A DNA stretch of 64,000 bases from Durusdinium trenchii (GCA_963970005.1 CAXAMN010000001.1:4077296-4141295); one strand, 5' to 3'; numbered from the stretch's first letter, positions 1 to 12,859 are shown. Program-made: numbers and translations. The notes: generated by a model from the sequence alone, not told the origin.

Positions 1-37
1 ATATTCATGCTGAACTATGTCCTCTACATCCCCAACA

Positions 38-517
38 TCAAGGTGGATTTTGTGACATCTCTTCTCCAATATTGGACTGAGTCCTGGCATATCTGAGCTT
101 CTTCGCATTCGTAGGTCTGTCCCGCAAATGTGCTGTGTCGTCACGCCACAGAGGACCCATCTCGATTGCTGAAAGAATCACAGTGCATGGGGAAGGATGA
201 CCCTGAAATCCGAACACCCAACAGGTGGCTCTTTTTCCATCTTTTTCCACTTCCGTGATGAATTCAGCACTTTCGCCTTTTCCACCCTTTCCATGACTTC
301 CTCCAGCACCCCCAGCACCCCGACTTCCTTTTTGGTGCCACCCAATTCCACCACAGCCGTCCGCACCTACGCCTTCGCCCGTCGATGTAGTGGGCATCGC
401 AGCGCACAGGACACCGCGTTGGACACCGCGCTGCTCAAGGAGGGTGTTGGTGGTATGTGGAATTGGGGTGGAAGGCCATTCCCAATTCCAAGGGACCACA
501 ACAAAAAGACCCAACAA
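38..517 (-). CDS. Candidate coding stretch, glycine-rich, unrecognised
   Basis: A 159-codon open frame. Its middle part is a Gly/Lys/Ser-rich linker (many GG, GKGG and SHGKG patterns) followed by an ordinary hydrophilic stretch (FITEVEKDGKRATCW). I do not recognise a domain. The start codon is not supported and the piece could be one exon. The opposite strand is also open over 197-547, so coding status is uncertain. No neighbour suggests a function. Confidence 0.25.
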   Translation of the reverse strand: MLGLFVVVPWNWEWPSTPIPHTTNTLLEQRGVQRGVLCAAMPTTSTGEGVGADGCGGIGWHQKGSRGAGGAGGSHGKGGKGESAEFITEVEKDGKRATCWVFGFQGHPSPCTVILSAIEMGPLWRDDTAHLRDRPTNAKKLRYARTQSNIGEEMSQNPP

Positions 518-2030
518 TACTTGGGGATCCTTGGGGTTTTAGTTTGACCTGACAATTAGGAGCACCACACAAAGCGGTGTTAAAGTCTGGGAGGGTGGTA
601 CTTTGGTTTGGTTCGGGGTCGAGTGGGAGGCGTGGGCGGCTATGGGCCCGTTGGACTGAGACTTCGTGGGAGGCGTGGGAGGCAGTTTTGCTCAGACAGG
701 TGGCATACCATTCTAGACATGACGAGCGCCCGAACAGGACCAGCGACTGTGCGAAATCACTGGCATGAAAACCAGTATCCGGTCTACCGGCGACCAGTTG
801 CGACGGTCGGCCGGGCTACCCCCATATTCAAGTGCAGGGCTGAGCTGAGCAGGCAAAACACTGACGTTGACACTCGGGTGAGCCAAGTGCCGGCGCGAGC
901 GGACGCCCTGACGAGCGAGTGGCTCTTGGACCTGATGGGTACCTTGGAAACGATAGAGGGGTCAGTTAAGTACCATATAAGTATACAACGTTATATATAC
1001 TGTAAAAATATTATATATATATATACTATTTTATATAATACCATATAATAATATATCATTATCATACATTTTGACATACATGGGTTGTAGACTTGGGGGG
1101 GGCAATATATCCATCCCATTGATCAACCAACCCATAAGGAACATGTCATCTATGCACGAGGTGGCCGCCTATGGCCACCTAAGGCCATGGCTCCAAGCTT
1201 GGAGCCACATCCAGCCACGGCCCATAGTGATGTTTGCTTCAGGGATCGTGCTCTGTCCCCTAGACTCTAGCAAGCTTAGGCCGATCCCAGCATAATTAGC
1301 AATAATTAGACTGGGCAAATCTCTACAGTGCGCCTGCTTTCTAATTTAGCTGCAACCAGCAGCCTTCCAAAAAACACTACCAAAGCCCCTAGCGTCTTCT
1401 TGGGTTGGGATCCCAGATTCTCAGTGTGACCGAGAGAAATTCCCCCGAGCTCCAACGCATCTCGGATTCACGCACACCAGGGAATTATTGTTTTATGCAA
1501 AACAACATCGGTTTTGGACCCCAAACACTCCTGGACAATCGTATGCAGGGATCGGTCACACACATGACATCTGCTCTGATTCAAAAAAGAACATGCTTTG
1601 GATCTTGGTCTTCTACCACGGCAACTAACTCCTTTTACAATGGTGAAGTATATGATGAATAACTTGTAATGATTGGATTGATGGGTCCTGGCATGGGATC
1701 AACAGTCCACAGCTGCATTCTGCTTGTTCATGGAACAACTGCATGAAGCTCCAATATATCCACTCATTGCTCCCTGGACCCCTTTGGACCCCTCTCCTGA
1801 TCCAAAGCATCCTTGGCAATGCCCGGTGGCGTCCGCATGCACTGCCAATGGCTCGCAAAGAGCAGCAGCACGATGCAGTTGTACCTGCAAACCGTGGAGG
1901 TACGCCGGAGATCAGGGTCCCTGAAGGTTTTTGTCCAATCTTGAGTAATCCCCGCCAAACCATCCAAGCGGTGTCCATTTTACACCAAATTCGTTGTTTT
2001 ATGTATGTCTATGTGTTTTGTTGGTCCGTA
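518..2030. other. No supported gene; AT-rich tract and palindromes
   Basis: An open frame at about 720-962 (+) has GC-rich third positions but no recognisable domain or start. About 985-1,066 is an AT-rich low-complexity tract. A perfect 20-bp palindrome lies at 1,188-1,207 (TGGCTCCAAGCTTGGAGCCA), next to a second imperfect palindrome (GTGGCCGCCTATGGCCAC) near 1,160. Confidence 0.4.
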
Positions 2031-2031
2031 G

Positions 2032-2170
2032 ATTCCCGATGTGCCTAGCTGGTTGGACGCAATCCCTTGGCAAAATGAAGACGACCCTGCCAATCCAGTG
2101 GTTTTCAACGAAGAAGGGCAGCTTGGAACGGCAGGCTGGTTCTTTTGGAACCCTCCGCGTCGACCTACTC
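2032..2170 (+). CDS. Candidate internal exon, unrecognised
   Basis: A pyrimidine/T-rich run ending in TAG at 2,029-2,031 looks like a 3' splice acceptor. The frame after it reads as a hydrophilic, Trp- and Asp/Glu-rich peptide (pieces: VPSWLDAIPWQNEDD, FNEEGQLGTAGWFFW). The frame stays open to about 2,292 but becomes Arg/Pro-rich, so a donor probably lies near 2,160-2,170. A second open piece upstream (about 1,840-1,940, +) may be the preceding exon. No family is recognised. Confidence 0.35.
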
Positions 2171-5100
2171 GGGCCCGACCGCACTGCGGACGTTCGAGTC
2201 CGCCTTCCGCGCGGAACGACACGGACACGTGCAGCGTTCGGGCTGCGCACGGCACAGCAAGCAGCCAGGAAAGCTCAGGAAGGGCAATATAGTTCACCTT
2301 GGAAGTTGTGAGTTGTGTGACCAATCAAATGCCAATCCTATGTCAAGCTCAGACCAATTGATTCAATCAGGTCAATCGATTGATCGAAGGGGGGTCTAGA
2401 CTCATATACCTCAACACACTCTCACATCCTTACGCTCTCTATATATATATATATATGATGTACGATCACAAAATCCTTTTGGATCATGTTTGAAACATGG
2501 TATTCAACAAAGAGTCTTGGTATGGCTATTCTCTGGATGGACACATTAAGATCCACGAAGCAATGAAACCAAACCCAAGACCCTCACCTCCAAGGCATGT
2601 GTATTTTCACTGCTCTATGGTGACTGTGGTCTAGACTTAGTGGAGAGGAGAGTAGGTGGCACAATCCCCACAAAGGTGATTCCATGTGGACATCGTGCTT
2701 GTTGTGCCATGTTGTGCCATTTGGTGCCATCGAATGCGGTTAGCAGGAAAACAAAACAAAACCAAGTCATTGCGGCAAACGTAAAGGCCCAAAATTTCGC
2801 CCAGAAACGGCCAAAGAAATCCACAGAGTGCTGCTGTACATGACGCTCGTGCAAAAGATCCTCGGCGGGGCGGTTCAAAGCACCGAGCAAGCGAAGTGTG
2901 AGCGCTCGCACCTGGTTTTGAACCACTGCCTAGTGGATTACCCATGAAAACCCAAGATTTCTGGACCAAAGAAACAATCTACCCAAAGGACCCAAGGATT
3001 TGGAAGTTGCAAGGCGTTGAAGTTCTCAGCGCTAAGCACATCACTTCCTCGCAGTAACTTGGAATGGGTAGGTAAAGTGGCTTCTGTGGATCTCTCACTT
3101 TTGTCAACCCAGTGCCTATGTGGCTCTTTCCTCTCCGTTTTGGCCCTGAGCCGTAATTCGGGAAATGCCCCTGACTGTGAGGTTGCTTCTCTTCACACAT
3201 ATCACTTGGATTGGCCAATGCTGCATCGTTGTACCCCGAAGGCGTGGCGTGCATGGCGTGCATCACCCGGTGGGTGTGATGCACGAGGGTTCGATCTGAA
3301 ACACGATGGTGTACACATGTGCACACATTCCCGTTGAGAAACCTAAGTAATTTATACCAGGACCGTGCAAAAGGTCAGTGGAGACCAGTCAGGGCCCAAC
3401 AACCCTCAACAACCAAGGCGGTTGGAGGATACTGGCATAGATCTGAATCCCATCCCGACAAAAAACAGGCAATGTATAGACTCTTAGACGGTTGACAATA
3501 ATTTCATGTCTGCGGGTGTTTTGACTCATCAAGAGTCTATATTCCACAAAAAGTCTGCCTCACTGTGTCTCGATGTGCTCCGCCAACCGCAGACCTTCCT
3601 GGAACATCATCTAAGGACCCAGGCCCCCATAGATCGCGAGCTGGCCTGACCGGTCCCCAAGCCGAGTGCAGATCCAGAATTCAGTTTGGGTATATATGTC
3701 AGTCTATGGCTGTGGCGGCACCAGACTGACCGGGCACGACCGCGACAGGGGTCGGTCCTTCGCATCCGGGCGAACATGCTTGAACGACCCCCATACATCC
3801 CGTGAGGACCCGGTGGATGAGGATGGGTTGCAGGGCTTTCCATCTCAAACCAACGGCTACTAAAGTGGTCTACTGGGCGTGTCGCCCGGCCGCCCTAAAA
3901 ACCATCCTAAACCCAGAGCAAGGCACTTCGTTTTAAAAGCAACATGGATGGTTCCGACCCTCTAAAAATCGAGCTTTGAGCCAGGTGAGGTGCAGCGTTC
4001 GGGAGCGGGAAGAAGAAGATGGGGATGGGAGCTCCAACCTGGAGCTCCAAACCTTGGTAGGTTGACCTGGCTGGTAGGGTACCCATCAATACGATGAAGG
4101 GCCTTTGGGAAGCGTTCTGGATCGATGCGGTGACCAGAAGACGGTAGGTCAACCAAGGTCTCCTGGTTTTAATCCACAGCTTATATTAATTTGGGCCATC
4201 TATCTGGGGCAAATGCATGTAACTCTTCATGCCAGTCCCGCATGGATTCTGGGAATGAACACAAGCATGGCACGCCTGCTTACGCGCGATGCGTATACGC
4301 CTTTGAATCCCTTCGGATCCACTTGTCCAGTCCTTCGGAGTGCTCGGTCCGGGATCGACCCCAAATGAGAATGACCGCATGGACCACATGCACCCCCTGT
4401 CACCCTGTCAGCATCCATGACTGCACTGAAGAAGAAAAACAGCACTGAACATTGGGTCACCTGTCAATACATGCACAAACACACACACACACACCCTGAC
4501 ATCCCCAGGAACCCACCCTTTCTCCCTCGTTCCCCCGGAACCCAGCCTCTCCTCACTCATCAAGTCTCGGGAGATTCCCGGCGGGGATCACGCTCTTTGC
4601 TTCAGCAAATCACACGTTTCCCGGTTTCCAAACTTCTCGATATTCAGTTGTCTGTGTTAAAAAATGATGGCAAATATCTGCTCTGTTCTGCGTGCAACAC
4701 ACATTCGTGCTGGTTGGTCAGGATGGTCGGTACCTCTCGCTTCTCGGGATTTTGGTACCTGATTTTTGGAGTCCAAATGACCCCATTTGAGAGAGAAGGA
4801 TCCAATCTGTGAGCTCTTCAACTCAGAAAATGTTGCTTTCGACATCTTTGGAGGCCGACATCTTTGCCTTTTAGGGGTATCTTTAGAGGCGTCCATATGG
4901 CCTGATGTTAGTTCAAGTCTTTGAACAGTTGACACTGCAGTGTTTGATACATGGGTTCCATTCTGGCACAAGGATAAGGAAGTGGCCGAAGACACAGCCG
5001 CACTAGTTGCGACTGGGCCTGGTAGGAGGTTGATTACCTCCTTGGGTGTTCGCTGCGGAGTGAAGACTAGCAGTTACACCATTTCCGTCATTCAGCTGAT

Positions 5101-5180
5101 TTGGAGTATCTCAGTGGATCGTCTCGCAATGGATCTAAATGGATCTCACTTAAGCCTATATAAAATATTATATATAGATT
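2171..5180. other. No supported gene; microsatellites
   Basis: Short open frames on both strands look like chance. There is a (TA)n run near 2,440-2,458 and a (CA)n run at about 4,477-4,495. A degenerate family C foldback near 3,473-3,544 is listed separately. Confidence 0.4.
3473..3544. repeat. Family C foldback repeat, degenerate copy
   Basis: The left arm reads TATAGACTCTTAGA and the right arm TCAAGAGTCTATA, inverted, about 70 bp apart end to end. The arms match the clearer copy at 53,961-54,053. It is MITE-like: no coding capacity, inverted ends. Confidence 0.45.
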
Positions 5181-5300
5181 ACTAGTATATATATATGGAT
5201 CTTCCCAGTAACCTTTTGATCCCCCGGCTTGAGGTCACTTAGGTTTGTAAAGAGTCTGGGACTTCACAAAGGTCACTGGGAAGATCCTGGTAGTATATAG
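5181..5300. repeat. Foldback (MITE-like) element, ~120 bp
   Basis: The left arm (GGATCTTCCCAGTAACCTTT) and the right arm (AAAGGTCACTGGGAAGATCC) are near-perfect reverse complements, flanked on both sides by AGTATATA-type sequence. It has no open frame. It is a non-autonomous inverted-repeat element by structure. Confidence 0.6.
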
Positions 5301-5987
5301 CGCTATTAGCAATTGTCCAAATTGATCATATCATTGTCCAAAGGTTCCAACGGTCTGTGAGTCGATAGGCCACTTTCGCCACTGCGTTGAACAAGGACCT
5401 AAGGACTGGGCCACTGGGTTTTCCATTGGAAAGTCGGAGCAAACTTCCCAAACCAAACGTGGCCGATGAGGGTCTTCATCACATGAACTTCTCAATCCTC
5501 AGCTTCTTTGGAGTGTTTCGGAACCGGGTTTCGCGAACCAGTTTGGCATAGTATGGCGACATATGGAATGAAGGGCACTCACCAGAAAGTGTGCAACTCT
5601 GTTTTATCTTTACAACCATTGGTTGCTGACCTACAGCCTCTAGTGTTCAACAACTTGGGATACAAGCATGAAAAGACACAAACATATACACCATATATAT
5701 ATAGTATAGCATCCAAGCACCAACCAGTTCAGGTGGTTCATAGAGTCTCCTACTTTTTGTTTACCATGTATGAACCATCCAAGCCGGAGGTGCTGGCACA
5801 TGAATTCGTAACATCTTCTGATTTTTGCCGGGCGTGTACATTCTCAGGAGAACCTGTCTGTGGTCACACTTCTATACGGCTCTGTGGTCACACCAAACAA
5901 TGTCCTCTGAGCCCACGTCACCAGCCCATCGGAGCCGTCAAAAGAACAGACTGGCCTGGTGAACATATCGCTAGAACATCCCAAACG
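5301..5987. other. No supported gene
   Basis: A 177-codon + frame (5,508-6,041) crosses a TA-rich tract and ends inside the next foldback repeat. I take it as chance. Confidence 0.35.
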
Positions 5988-6088
5988 CTAGGGATCCAAG
6001 TACCTTCTCAGAAGGTACTTGGACCCTCCACACCTACATAACAGTGTCTCCAATCACCTTCTGAGAAGGTACGACTGGATCCCTAGCA
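5988..6088. repeat. Family A foldback repeat, complete copy
   Basis: The ends are inverted: GCTAGGGATCCA at the left and TGGATCCCTAGC at the right. Inside the left end is a perfect inverted repeat at 5,995-6,023 (arms TCCAAGTACCTTCT and AGAAGGTACTTGGA around one base). The right end carries ACCTTCTGAGAAGGT, the core shared by all family A copies. Non-coding, about 100 bp. Confidence 0.65.
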
Positions 6089-9000
6089 AAAGCACAGGAT
6101 CTGTGGATTTACCAACCCTTTGGGAAGCATTGGAGCCGATGCCATGAGGGTCCAGGGTCCAGTCATGCCTTCTGTACTTAGAGCCCTTGCATCTGGGGGG
6201 AGCGCACCCCCCACCACAGCGGGGACAAATCCTATCATTATATATATATATAAATACACCTGTTTCTGCCCGAAATCTTTCATCCAAAGGTTGTTTTCTG
6301 GATTCTTCATCTTCTCCAAACAGTTCGGAACTTCCAAATCTTGGAGATCTGCATCGACTGGGATGATCTGGTCAGATGCTGCTCGGACTGGCAGCCACAA
6401 AGTAAGCACCGAACATGGCATCACTCCCGAAAACTCAAATGGGTGTAGGTCGAGTTCTCTCACCACGAAAGAAGGGAAGGTTCATATCACATCCCAGAAA
6501 AAAACCTCTAGGGGGCTAATAATGGACACCCCTTTTGGGGTGCTGGAAGGAATCTGTTCATTTGACCCGGGGTCCAGAAGGGTTACACGCTTTTGACCCA
6601 CCAAATCAATCCATTGCTCCGGCACCACCAGTTCACTCACCACACACGCACCGCGGGCGTTGCCTTTTTTCGGAGAATGGCAGGGTCCGGCAGCTCTCGG
6701 AAACTGAGCAGTAGCACGCGGCTGTGGGTTCATATGGCACTCGGACACCGGTTGACCGGGTTCGAGTCAGAAGAAATCCTTAGGGGCCAGGGATATCCAA
6801 TTCCCTATGGTTTGGGTGCATGGTTGGGTGTTTTGTACGGCCGTGGATTCTATGTTGAACATTCACCACCCCTCCCCATCTAGAAGGATTAGGTCTGCAT
6901 TTCTTGGGACATGACTTGGCGTTGACATTTTTGTTGGGATCAATGGACCCCTCACGCACCCTCCAGGGTCGATAACGAGAAAAAGGCATCCTCCTGACCC
7001 GCATGACGCTCATGAGCTCAAGACAATTGCCTGCACTGTGTAACTAACATGGACCCTGAAAACCACTGGTGCAGCTAGAGGAAAACAGCCAGACTCAGGG
7101 TGCCATTCGACCCGGTTCCATGTAGTTGTCGGGAGTGTAGATGGCACTGGCACCCCAAGAGGTCTTTTTAGATGGGGGGGTTCCATACAAACCACCGAAC
7201 TTGGACATTTGTGCCATCTACCCTGAAACCACTGTATATCATGGAGCCCGGGTATCCTATTGAATTCTAGCACTGTCCTGTCTCATAACTCACAACTGCG
7301 CTCTTCTTCTATGTGTCGCATATTACATCGCTATATATTACGTATTTATATGATGTTTGGCCTTTGTGGGAAGGCTGTGACACAGAACATTCTTCTAACT
7401 GATATGCACATCTCTTCCAGTTGTCCAGTTGCCCTTTAAGATGGTGAAGGAAGACCTTGCGCTTCTGCCCTGCTCTGCTGCCTGTCTGGCACTGCCGGCC
7501 TCCGTCAAAACGCCACCGGTGTGGTGGCGTCAAAACCGCTGATCCTCAAGGCTTGCCGTCAGCCCCCGGGAACCCAACCCGAAGCCACGAACCAACCGAA
7601 CCCCGGAACTGAACCCACGAACTGAACCCCTCCAACAAGCTGGAACCCGCGGGTTTTGGGGCTCAAAACACTGCTTGAACCCCTCCTGAGTCGACCAGAG
7701 GTCGGGTCAAATTGGGATTGGACAGTCCAACCTCCCAACCTGAGGCTGGAAAGGGTGCACCTCTTTCATCAAAAGCTACTTTGGAAAAGGGTTTTCCAAA
7801 AGCTACCTCTTCAGTAACTTACAGCTTTTGGAAAAGGGTCAGGTTTCTTAATGTCCAAAAGAGACGACTTACTTCGATGTGAGAATGTGAAAGACGAAAC
7901 CAACCACGCCAGGTGGGACGTGCGTAAAAAAGACGCGCTGTGCGGGTGATGTTCCGCTGGCCCAGAGCGGGAGCTCTCGCTCGATCAAACGGGGTTGAAG
8001 TGACTGGCCAAGGATTGCAGGTCGGAAGTGGAGTGAATTCCGGAGAGTCAAAGAGCCCAGGATTCTAAGTGGACTGTATCCTCTTCCGGAGAGTGGAGCG
8101 TCATTGATAATCGGTTCTTTTCAGAATCATCCACCATCTCTTCAAGAAAGGATATAAGACAGGTATGCGAAGACGGGTTCCAAGCAACTCCAAAGGTATG
8201 GTGTGGAAACTCCATGGGATGGCCATTTTTTGGCCCATCAGTTGGTTCCTCCAAACTACAGCCAATGGGCACTCCTGGCCTCCACAACAATTACTAACTT
8301 AAATATCTCAGAATGTTTCACATCCAGCCTCATTCAACCATACTATCGAGCATCCCGGCCCCATCCAAATCGGATGGACCCTCTGCATTAAGGAAAAGGC
8401 TGGGAACTTCATGCGGAAGAACCAAGAACCTCCGCGGCCTAAAGAGGCTGTGTTCACGGTGTCCTTTTCTGGCTCTGGATCAAGGCCACGTTGCTTGAAC
8501 GTGCACCGCACGAAAGACCGACGAACCTGGCTTGTAATTAGCTGTATTGGGTTTTATCGCTTGCAGGATACATGTTGGAAACATGGCATGAAACACATCC
8601 AGAGGACAAAAATAAAGGAAGCCATGCTTTTGATATTTCCAGGAGGAATCGACAACCATTGAAATCAATCAGGGAAACCTCAAACACCCTTAATGTCACT
8701 TGATTAACTAAAGAGCCTTCTGTAATGAACAGGAACATCGTCTTCTGTAGGGTGATTTTCCGTATGCATGCTTGCTTCCCGGAAGCAAATTGACAATTAT
8801 CTGTTGCCCACAATTATCTGTTCCCCCGCAAGAGGAACTGCCGAAGATTGCAACAACTTTTTCCTCGTGCCCCCATATCGGAATAATGGTGAACATATAT
8901 ATATATAAACTATAATATGATAACTAAAACCCAGGAAGAAAGCGAACATGAAGGAAGTCCTACCATTGCACCATCATACAATAGTCTTGCATTATGTCAT

Positions 9001-11275
9001 GTAGTCTTCACAAACACAGCAGTGGATTGGACACATCGGAAGTGAACACAGCTTCATCATCGCTTCATCATCCTCTTCCGCAGGACCGTGAAGGCACCCC
9101 CCCAGGAGTCAAACGTTGAACAGGCACTGACTTGATCTCACAAAATGTTCACCCCCTCAGTTTCCCTGGAAAAATACAGGTTCACATGTTTCCCGGACAT
9201 GAATTCCCCAACAAGGTTTTTGCAGGTAGGGATCGGCCCAGAAAAAACAAATCCCAATGAACATGTCATGTCATCTGCAATGTGTGTTTCAACTATGATC
9301 AGTCAGTCAGTCTCTTTGTTCCTTCCTTCTTTCCCACATCATTCTCGATCGAGATCTCCGGAGGTGGGGCCGCATGCACATCTCACGATCCACATCCCTT
9401 CTCTGGATATGAGGCCCGAGCCATGGGACGCCGACTCATGACTCAGGACCAATATGACCAATCGGTTTGAAAGGATTCCGAAGTCGGTGGGCCTTGTGCC
9501 TGGGCGGCACCAAACACCCGTCGTCTCAGACCCGCTGTTTTTGCGCTTTCACTCCGCTCCGAACACATGCGAACGACCCAGCAGGTGAAAGAGACGTGAC
9601 CTGGAGTTCCTTCACAGTCCCTTCAAACAATCAGCCGGTCGTTTTTCTTCGAAAAAATATCAAGCAACTCATCCACCGGATCGCTCCAGTGCGAGGAAAA
9701 AGACATGGAAAAGAACCTCCAAGCACGGAAAAGGGATCCTCTCACTTCGTCGTCAAGAGTAAGCCCAGAAGGAGACAATATCTGAATCCCCTCCAAAACA
9801 GATAGAGTCATAGGGGTGCGTCCTTAAAGAGGGAGACCAACACCCACTGATCTCATGAGTGGGAAGTTCCCCTGCTCTGAAATAAACCCATCTCACAGGT
9901 GGTCCACTTTGAAGCACGATTCCAAATGAACCATTCATCTCCCAGATTGCTTACAATTTTACTAACAAGAACTATGCACGTGACGGTGACTGTCTCCAGC
10001 AGTTCTGCACAAGTTGTATATATTATATACATGATGCATCATGATGCTGTATATAGGTCTGAGACCTCGCTGCCTCTGGATACCCTCCAAACTGAAACCT
10101 GGTGGTGGCCAAAACACTTGAGACACATCCCTCCCGTGATGGAGCAAAACACTTGAGACACGTGCTTACCCGCTGCACTCACCTCCCAGGCAAAGCGAGC
10201 CGGTCGCGATTCTCGATGTATGCTGGAAAGCACAGGTGGATCTGGGACATGACAGCCGCTATGAGCAACATCTCGAGAGCCAAGCTCGGGGTTCTACAGA
10301 TTTCACGCTGAAAAGATGCCCCAGCTTCGGTTCCAAAGAGGTGCCAATGTCTTGTTTCTCTTCTTGTTCGGTCCTTCAGTGGGTCCTAACATGCACATCC
10401 AGCGATATATCAAAGCACCATCAATCAATATGATTACGTACCCAACTTATTGCCAGATATCACAAAACATATCAATCCAGCAATATATCCTCGTGGTTCT
10501 CCAAGCCCTCATCCTCATCCTGGTGGTTATATAAATCCAGAATATGCCTAGTGCCTGAATATGTGATTGGTTGCACAAACATCATATCCCATTGGGGGAA
10601 TGATTTGTGCCTCCCGTCACTATAAAGCTCACTGTGACTCCCCTGGATCATGAAAACGGGCGCATCCGTTCGTTCTTGGAAGCGCGGTCGTTCTTGAAAG
10701 CCATCAAACAGGGATGTGCGAAACCTTGGTAGAACATGGAGTTTCAAGTTTGGCTTGACACATTTCAGTTTCAAGATCTGGAGCTGTCGTTCATGATGTT
10801 GATCTTGAAAAAAAAAGCCAGACTCCATCAAGCAGGGAACAAAGCTCAAAAGGTCTCTCAATCAGTGAGTTTGTCAGCCGTGAGCTGTTCTGTGGAAGAG
10901 GATTCTTTTCAGGCAACGGGACCGCTGTATTTGGGGCTATAGGATGGGTTAAAACAACAATGCCACGGCGACTTGCATGTTTCAGTCCATTCTTTCTTGT
11001 CTGCACTGATTGCTGCCCCGTACTATTTGGTAGCCAAAGCATAAGCCTGCGCCCAAAAATGCAAACCTCAGTATTGAGCCATACATGGCCACTGAAAGTA
11101 GCCACGAACATGTCGAGCTGCCTCGTCTGCCCCACTCGAGTCCCACCCCGGTGGCCTCACGTCTCGGTGTCGTCTGTGATGTCTGTGCCTCAAGCTGCAT
11201 CGCTTCTTCCAGGGTTCTCAGTGGTGTTGCAAAGCCATATATGTTGCTGAGGTCGGAAAACCACATTATAGCAAG
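6089..11275. other. No well-supported gene
   Basis: About 5 kb without a recognisable gene. Features seen: a short TA run near 6,240; an inverted repeat around 7,773-7,838 (AGCTACTTTGGAAAA against TTTTCCAAAAGCT); tandem ACAATTATCTGTT near 8,790-8,824; the 17-bp motif CAAAACACTTGAGACAC twice near 10,110 and 10,145. Minus frames at 8,048-8,290 and 9,623-9,811 have hydrophilic, coding-like ends but no domain, start or clear splice site. Confidence 0.35.
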
Positions 11276-11370
11276 CTAGAACCTGAGCGAACCTGAAGAT
11301 CAACTATATGCAAAAGATGCTCTTTTCATCTCTTTTCCTATCAAAAAGGAGGTCATGTGTTGGGTTCGTG
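11276..11370 (-). repeat. Family B repeat copy
   Basis: Reverse-oriented copy of the element whose plus orientation is at 12,724-12,810. It starts at CTAGAACCTGAG and contains CCTATCAAAAAGGAGGTCATG, the reverse complement of the family B core. Inverted CTAGAACC-type ends suggest a MITE. Confidence 0.55.
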
Positions 11371-11739
11371 TCAGGAGTTGAGTGTCATGGTGGGTCCTCA
11401 AAAATCGAGTGTGGCAAACCTATCCTCCAAGAACCATCCCTTCGACGAACTCCAGATGGTAGTTCTTCACAACCAAAAAACACGGCGCCGGTCACTTCAG
11501 TCTGTTGACTTAGGCGGGTGGGACATACGTTTGTCACAAACTTTCGCTTTCTCACCTCCGAAGTCTTTGCGTCTTGGCTTTTTCCCAAGAAAATGCCCTC
11601 GCCAGCTGCTCCCTTGATCAGGCCCTTCCAATCCGGAACAGACACTCCGGATGACAGTGGGTGACTCTCCCTGGCAACCTTCCCAACCTTCCGACCGCAC
11701 CGCGGCCGTGGTGGCCATCCTCTTCGCTCCCAGAGTGGC

Positions 11740-11832
11740 AGGGAGAAGAGTGGTGATTGGAGATACTGTTATGTAGGTTTCGGTCAGTTGTACCGAACCT
11801 GAGGTTCCGCTTCTCGTACCTGGATCCCGCTT
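11740..11832. repeat. Family A repeat, degenerate copy
   Basis: Contains TTGTACCGAACCTGAGGT and a terminal GTACCTGGATCC, matching one half of the family A consensus. The left half is diverged. Confidence 0.4.
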
Positions 11833-12007
11833 CTCAAACAGTCCCTGGAACCCGAAGAGAATCGGAGTCATCGAGTCGTACAGCACGGTGACATGGCCCG
11901 AGAACCAAAGGCGTCGGAAGGTTGGACATCTTCAGCATCGGATCTGAAGGTGGCCCAGTTTGGTTCTTCTGCAAGGCAGGAGCATCATGAAACAGACATG
12001 CCCTAGA

Positions 12008-12052
12008 CATCCAAGATCATCCAAGTACCTCCTCAGAAGGTATGACTGGACC
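12008..12052. repeat. Family A repeat, partial copy
   Basis: TCCAAGTACCTCCTCAGAAG followed by GTATGACTGGACC matches one arm of the complete copy at 5,988-6,088. No second arm is seen. Confidence 0.45.
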
Positions 12053-12723
12053 CCCCTGGCACCCACCCCAGTCCCACCGAAACAAAACGGCACCGACTGG
12101 AGGTCACCCGAACGGGATGAAGCAAAACGACACCCGGAAAACATCACAGCCCTCTGCTTTGTTCCAAGGTCCCTGGCTGTCTGTCATGTCTACCGGGTAG
12201 TTGCTCATCGCGGCCTGGTGACAGGCCGAACCGCACGTCCGTTCCTTCCGGCCGTTCACCTGGAGACCCTGAACCGGATCCACAGATCCACCCGTACCGA
12301 CCTGGTTCGGTAGATGGATCCATCGCGAAGTGGACCTGGACTGGACCTTACCCGGAACTCGGGGTGTCCCAGGTAGGTAGTATGGGGACCTTCCAGCCAG
12401 GTGACCCCGAGTTCCGGAAGGTGGTGGACAAAGAACAAAACTGTTTGCTTTCACTGGGAGCCACCAGTGTGGGAAGAATCCTCTGTCCATCGTTCCTGGT
12501 TGCAACTCGATCTGCCTTTAAGCAACGGGATCCCTTTCAACGGCTCAGTGGCTCAGTGATTCCTTTCCAAACTTGGAGCTTTCGGGACGTGTCACTGGGG
12601 ACTGTCAATGTCTGACCATTCAAACACTCATTGTTGTTCGAAAAAAACGGAGTGGTTTGGACTCTCGGACTCACTCCCTGCAAATATCAATTGTGTTCTC
12701 TTGTCTGAATATATAATGCTAGG

Positions 12724-12810
12724 CTAGAACCCAAACATGACCTCCTTTTTGATAGGAAAAGACCGGATTTGGGATAGTTGATCCTCCAAAACAGTGGTCA
12801 CTCAGGTTCT
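12724..12810 (+). repeat. Family B repeat copy
   Basis: Starts CTAGAACCCAAACATGACC, continues TCCTTTTTGATAGGAAAAG, and ends GGTCACTCAGGTTCT. The start and end are inverted relative to each other. Other copies: 11,276-11,370 (-), 15,041-15,091 (+, truncated) and 33,217-33,300 (+). Confidence 0.6.
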
Positions 12811-12859
12811 GTATATGCGAGTCAAGGTCAGTCTTTTGTTCAACGCACTAGGTACACCT

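Noticed and set aside
5508-6041. 177-codon plus-strand frame
   Set aside because: It runs through a TA repeat and ends inside a family A foldback element; amino-acid composition is unremarkable.
6740-6790. tRNA T-loop-like GGTTCGAGTC
   Set aside because: No matching acceptor stem, D-arm or anticodon arm upstream. The same holds for GGTTCGA motifs near 3,286, 33,154 and 61,449.
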